Positions 5,322 to 6,296 of a stretch of 6,296 bases of DNA are shown one piece after another (within the stretch, counting starts at the first letter, position 1; each line of letters opens with the position of its first letter). Made by a program: the position numbers and the translations under genes. The notes under the pieces were generated by a model. The model saw only the letters and a list, made by a program, of their open reading frames with translations. It had not been told where the DNA came from and searched no databases. Source of the stretch: Candidatus Brocadiia bacterium (GTDB lineage Bacteria; Planctomycetota; PUPC01; DSUN01); contig JADHXT010000222.1 in NCBI GenBank assembly GCA_016782825.1, positions 1 to 6,296 of the forward strand, written 5' to 3'.

Positions 5322-5906
5322 ATGATGCGTGGCACGAAATCCCTCTGCGTGGTCCTGGTGGTGGGCCTGCTGGCTGCTTCGGGCTGCGTGCGGCGCGAGA
5401 TCCGCCTCCTGACGACCCCTCCAGGTGCCATGGTCGAGATGGACGGCCAGTACATGATGACCGACCGTGAGGTGATCGACCGCGAAGGCGAGGTGATCGA
5501 GATCATCCGCCCCGTGCCGCGGGTGACCCCGATCACGCTGCCGTTCAACTGGTACGGCACCCACGAGTTCATCGTGCACAAGGACGGCTACGTGCGCCAG
5601 AAGCGCGTGGTGCACATGCGGCCGCCGTGGTATCAGCAGATCCCGATCGACTTCTTCGCCGATAACCTGATCCCCTGGACGATACACGACATCCGCACCG
5701 TGTCCTTCGACATGAAGGAGGCGAAATCGATCCGCGATGCCTCCAAGGAAGAGAAGGCCGCGATCAAGAAGGACCTTCTCCAGCGCGCCGACCAGTTCCG
5801 CACCACGGCCAAGGAAAAGGTGCCAGCGCCCGTGGCTGGCCCTCCCGCTCCTGAGGGCGGGCCGGCTCCGGCGCCTCCGGCCAAGCCCACGCCCAAGGCC
5901 AAGTAG
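5322..5906 (+). CDS. PEGA-domain lipoprotein
   Basis: A 194-residue predicted lipoprotein. The signal peptide has an Arg/Lys start, a hydrophobic core at 8-19 and a lipobox-like AASGC with Cys22; Ala rather than Leu at -3 is a mild departure. Residues about 26-100 form a PEGA-like beta-sandwich: TTPPGAMVEMDG (31-42), TPITLPFNWYG (69-79) and HKDGY (86-90). The usual short turn between DG and TP is lengthened by an acidic stretch at about 46-67. A second conserved-looking block PPWYQQIPIDFFADNLIP (101-118) resembles a PEGA-lipoprotein group that I recall from Planctomycetota. A Lys/Glu-rich, probably helical segment (132-165) and a Pro/Ala tail (168-194) follow; the tail could act as a spacer to the cell wall. 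PEGA domains are thought to bind surface or wall polymers, but this protein's role is unknown. The start at 5322 is backed by AAAGGA eight bases upstream. The next gene begins 36 bp downstream. Confidence 0.9.
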   Translation: MMRGTKSLCVVLVVGLLAASGCVRREIRLLTTPPGAMVEMDGQYMMTDREVIDREGEVIEIIRPVPRVTPITLPFNWYGTHEFIVHKDGYVRQKRVVHMRPPWYQQIPIDFFADNLIPWTIHDIRTVSFDMKEAKSIRDASKEEKAAIKKDLLQRADQFRTTAKEKVPAPVAGPPAPEGGPAPAPPAKPTPKAK

Positions 5907-5928
5907 CCCGCCTGCGCCATCGCGTCAC

Positions 5929-5945
5929 AGGAGTCGGGCGGCGTG
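5929..5945 (+). promoter_or_regulatory. Ribosome site that fixes a GTG start for the PfkB gene
   Basis: AGGAG at 5929-5933 lies nine bases before GTG at 5943. No ATG in this frame lies near the start of the homologous sequence, and the first beta strand (LIVTVTLN) begins at codon 2, so GTG is the initiation codon. Confidence 0.75.
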
Positions 5946-6296
5946 CTCATCGTTACCGTCACGCTCAACACGTCGGTGGACCGCACCGTCGCCGTGCCGG
6001 GTTTCGCCATCGGCACGCACCTCAAGGGCACCCTCGTCTCGTGCCAGCCTGCCGGCAAGGGCGTGAACGTGTCGCGCGGCCTCGCGGGCCTGGGCGTGCC
6101 GTCGGTCGTGGCGGGATTCGTGGGGCAGCGCGAGGCCACGTGGTTCCACGACAGCTTCGCCGACCTGCCGGCCACCGTGGCCCTCACCCCCGTCGATAGC
6201 TCCACCCGCACCTGCACCACTCTCCTCGACCCCACCAGTGGCACCGACACCCACGTGCGCGAGGCCGGGCCCACCGTGGGGCCGCACCACGTGGCC
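5943..6296 (+). CDS. PfkB-family kinase, 1-phosphofructokinase/tagatose-6-P kinase-like (3' end outside window)
   Basis: First 118 residues of a ribokinase-fold kinase of the FruK/LacC branch, which usually phosphorylates fructose-1-phosphate or tagatose-6-phosphate with ATP. Signature stretches are TLNTSVDRTVAVPGF (7-21) with the substrate-contact Asn9 and Asp13, PAGKGVNVSRGLAGLG (36-51), AGFVGQ (57-62), STRTCTTLLD (87-96) and REAGP (106-110). The usual PGGKG substrate loop reads PAGKG, with Ala37 replacing the first Gly. The ATP-site motif with the catalytic Asp would lie in the missing C-terminal half. It begins with GTG after AGGAG. It follows the PEGA lipoprotein by 36 bp and probably shares its promoter, although the two products have no obvious joint role. 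It may take part in sugar use together with the dehydrogenase and FGGY kinase on the other strand, but the substrate is not settled by this fragment. Confidence 0.9.
   Translation, partial: MLIVTVTLNTSVDRTVAVPGFAIGTHLKGTLVSCQPAGKGVNVSRGLAGLGVPSVVAGFVGQREATWFHDSFADLPATVALTPVDSSTRTCTTLLDPTSGTDTHVREAGPTVGPHHVA

Noticed and set aside
5633..6274. 213-codon minus-strand frame opposite the PEGA and PfkB genes
   Set aside because: It spans the ends of two well-supported plus-strand genes and has no recognisable domain or ribosome site.
1..6296. CRISPR array, tRNA, rRNA, transposase, phage or defence genes
   Set aside because: No regularly spaced direct repeats, cloverleaf sequences or characteristic protein motifs of these classes were seen on either strand.

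Overview
The window is GC-rich bacterial chromosome with tightly packed genes. Two short envelope lipoproteins (a DUF3568-type protein and a PEGA-domain protein with a WYG / PWY / FFADNLIP signature) and dispersed palindromic intergenic repeats suggest Planctomycetota or another PVC-group lineage, probably environmental. This placement is inferred from family resemblance and was not tested by a search. Sigma70-like promoters are readable: two have a perfect TATAAT with a 16-bp spacer, and a divergent pair lies between the C45 and PEGA genes.

Layout. Five genes lie on the minus strand, in transcription order from right to left: a C45-family Ntn hydrolase (3840-5168), a zinc-dependent medium-chain polyol/alcohol dehydrogenase (2716-3747), a 398-bp gap filled with palindromic repeats and hairpins (2318-2715), an FGGY-family carbohydrate kinase (788-2317), a DUF3568-like lipoprotein (314-700), and a cupin protein cut by the left window edge (1-240). 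On the plus strand a PEGA-domain lipoprotein (5322-5906) is followed after 36 bp by a PfkB-family sugar(-phosphate) kinase cut by the right edge (5943-6296). The 153-bp region 5169-5321 carries one promoter for each direction. The C45 gene appears to be transcribed without a leader.

How the genes may work together. A zinc polyol dehydrogenase and an FGGY kinase together fit oxidation of a sugar alcohol to a ketose followed by phosphorylation. A 1-phosphofructokinase/tagatose-6-phosphate-kinase-like PfkB enzyme next door could act on a later sugar phosphate. The C45 hydrolase could release a substrate from an amide or ester conjugate, but nothing in the sequence proves this. The two lipoproteins are probably envelope proteins unrelated to the sugar genes. 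I see no CRISPR, RNA gene, transposase, phage or defence system. The most unusual non-coding feature is the composite inverted repeat at 2497-2623, which has an extra hairpin inserted in only one arm.
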